Part shown: in pieces, positions 62,187 through 64,000 of the stretch
How the letters are laid out: each line of letters starts with the position of its first letter
Numbering within the stretch: position 1 is the stretch's first letter
Assembly (NCBI GenBank): GCA_947172415.1
Contig: OX359189.1
Span: forward strand, 2,936,501 to 3,000,500
Direction of reading: 5' to 3'
Length of the DNA stretch: 64,000 nucleotides
DNA from: Chondrosia reniformis
Taxonomy: Eukaryota; Porifera; Demospongiae; Chondrillida; Chondrillidae
Program-made: the position numbers and the translations under genes
Notes under the pieces: model-generated
Told to the model about the DNA's origin: nothing
What the model saw: the letters and a program-made list of their open reading frames with translations, nothing else
Databases searched by the model: none

Positions 62187-63890
62187 TTAGACTGATTGCA
62201 TATCTGAACTGCACTTGACAAGTAGAGATATCTCCCCCTGGGTAGGTCTTACACAACAACCTCTAGACATCAGTGGTAGTACAAAACGCTGTGTCTCATT
62301 TATCCTTGGTACCTGAAACTCAACCTTCCCCATAAAGTCATCAAACAAGAGGTCCTTATCAAACACCTTGGAGAGCAAATTGCACATAAAGTTAAACATT
62401 ACATACACATTATACATACTTACATGTTCTAAAACTGGAGACAGATACGTAAAATACCAACCCATAACTACAATATTTAAGTGATAATCAAACCACAAGT
62501 AATCATTCATAAATACCATGAAGAGAGAAAAACATGAATTACATACATAACTGAGTCTCCACAAATTGTAGCAAAAACTTATGATCAGGATAACCCTGAT
62601 AACTGTCATCGCCTAATACACCAAACCTCCCAAGATTACTGAGCTCCCTAATATAGTAAACTTGTAATTTTGTGTCCGTGGTTTAGAGTTTACTGAGATT
62701 AGCAGTGTAAATGAAAAACTGGTGCATTGACAAAAAGTGTATACATACGTATGTACGTATATACAGTATACATACATAAAATGTGAATGCACAATCTTAA
62801 GATCTCACTTTGACTGTGACAGTTTTTCCAGCAGGATTACGGCCGTACAAAATAATAGTTGAGTTCCAAACTGGATTCAGAGTGTCTTTACAGACATGAG
62901 TACGACCTTTGTAGCGTCCCATCTTCACTTTGCAGTAAGGATCCGCACCTGGATGATAGAACATGTGACAAATAAGAAATATATATGAATTAAACCAAAT
63001 ATATACAAGTACTGAAGTAAAAACTGACTGCACACTGGCCACAATATAAAATGATAAAAGCACATACATACATATAATATTGCATATACGTATATATATA
63101 ATGCTGATGGTCCACTGACATTAAGAGAAAAGTTACGTAGGTAAAGGTTCCGGACTTCAATTTGATTACATTCAACTAACTTCCAAAGAGATCATGCTTT
63201 TTAAAGTCTGTTCCGTGTTCAACTTCAACAGTGACGACTGCATTTGGTTTAATCAGACCACATGTCAGGTATCTCAGTAACCCTCCAGTGGGAACATCCT
63301 TTTCAAGGAACCTGTATGTAACACAGACACCAGCTAGCATTGAAACCTAGGATAAACTAGTTTATCTGAAAATTGTAATTTCTACTACTTACAAATGAGT
63401 ATGCAGAGGCTAACATGCAAGATAATAAGTACTAGTTATACCACACTCAAGTGTGATGCATAAGTGATATCTGCCCGAGGCCAAAGCACGTATGACTTGA
63501 ATTAATTGTAAGGTGATGATAAGTAAATATGAGCACTGGTGATATAACATTTATCACAAGTTCAAGTGTGAAATATAAGGTTTATAACACCCCAGATATC
63601 ACCCGGTTGTCCTGGTAACATGATACATACGTAGTTACACACGTATATTCTCTGCATGTACTTTAAGAGAAGTATGTACACTTGTACACAAACCTTGTCT
63701 CCATAGCTGCTTCTGAGAATAATCTTAGAAAGAAGTGTCCCTCTTCACCAACTGTAAAGGTAGATGGCACTATAACGTAGCTTCCAGCTGGGAGAGTAAA
63801 TTCACCAGCCACACTTCTGTGGTTAGTGAAGGTGATAGAGCCAGCCTTCTGGTGTACCGCATGCATGCGGTACTTCCTATTGGGTTCACA
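62187..63890 (-). CDS. calpain, C-terminal part (domain III and C2), 5' end off the window
   Basis: Four 3' exons on the minus strand: 63890-63694, 63311-63181, 62948-62809, 62366-62187 (about 215 residues); phases close and the first begins at phase 0 after a TTGTAG acceptor, so upstream exons lie beyond 64000. The first exon carries the calpain beta-sandwich signature GEFTLPAGSYVIVPSTFT, then GEEGHFFLRLFSE. The remainder is a C2 domain: SADPYCKVKMGRYKGRTHV, LNPVWN and KVFDKDLLFDDFMGKVEFQV, with Asp residues placed for calcium binding. Domain III followed by a C2 instead of a penta-EF-hand is the layout of calpain-5/6 (PalB-like, TRA-3) proteases. The protease core is not in the window, so activity cannot be judged. 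Confidence 0.88.
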
Positions 63891-64000
63891 CTACAATTAG
63901 AGATAAATTTAGGCAGTTTATAATTTGCAACATAAAAATATTTAAGTTGATTTTCAAAATATTTTAAGTTGACTTCATAGTTTTTAACTGGGCAGAATAG

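Overview
The window is animal nuclear DNA: AT-rich, intron-dense, with GT-AG introns of about 50-900 bases, tight gene spacing, and single-copy metazoan genes (rpS19, Maelstrom, V-ATPase H, ODF3, ETFB, mL17, CEP120, HADH, ANKS3, TM2D1, a C2 calpain). The gene set, compact layout, retained cilium and piRNA genes and a novel 7TM/ankyrin/GTPase/CARD fusion point to an early-branching invertebrate. A sponge is my best guess, but this is inference: no marker in the window decides it. Exon models were made by hand from splice sites and reading phase. In every model the phases close exactly.

Layout. 1-1.9 kb holds decayed retrotransposon pieces. 1.9-6.0 kb (-) is a three-exon gene for a predicted 1066-residue receptor-like protein: seven membrane spans, ankyrin repeats, a Roc-type GTPase, a COR-like part and two CARD-like domains. 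6.0-11.2 kb has no gene, only dispersed repeats. 11.2-12.4 kb (+) is rpS19. 12.5-24.8 kb (+) is Maelstrom, whose first intron contains 216 copies of a 38-base unit; the last copy is the real 3' splice site. 25.1-31.7 kb (-) is V-ATPase subunit H, 15 exons, sharing a bidirectional promoter with ODF3/CIMAP1 (31.9-33.4 kb, +). An acidic orphan gene (34.2-35.5 kb, +) meets ETFB (35.8-37.7 kb, -) tail to tail. A tRNA-Asn gene lies between ETFB and mL17 (37.9-38.7 kb, +). CEP120 follows (39.2-47.0 kb, +, 14 exons). 47.3-50.6 kb is a satellite of about 170-176 bases, split by a 1.3-kb TA-flanked transposon, and it runs right up to the HADH start codon (50.6-53.2 kb, +). An intronless coiled-coil gene (53.4-54.3 kb, +) faces ANKS3 (54.5-59.5 kb, -). 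TM2D1 (60.2-61.6 kb, +) is followed by the 3' end of a C2-domain calpain (62.2-63.9 kb, -) that runs off the right edge.

The genes do not form one pathway, but two themes stand out. Several neighbours are ciliary or centriolar (ODF3, CEP120, ANKS3). Several tandem arrays and short transposon-like repeats lie within a few bases of splice sites or, at HADH, of the start codon. The two most unusual items are the Maelstrom splice-acceptor array and the 7TM-ankyrin-Roc-CARD protein.
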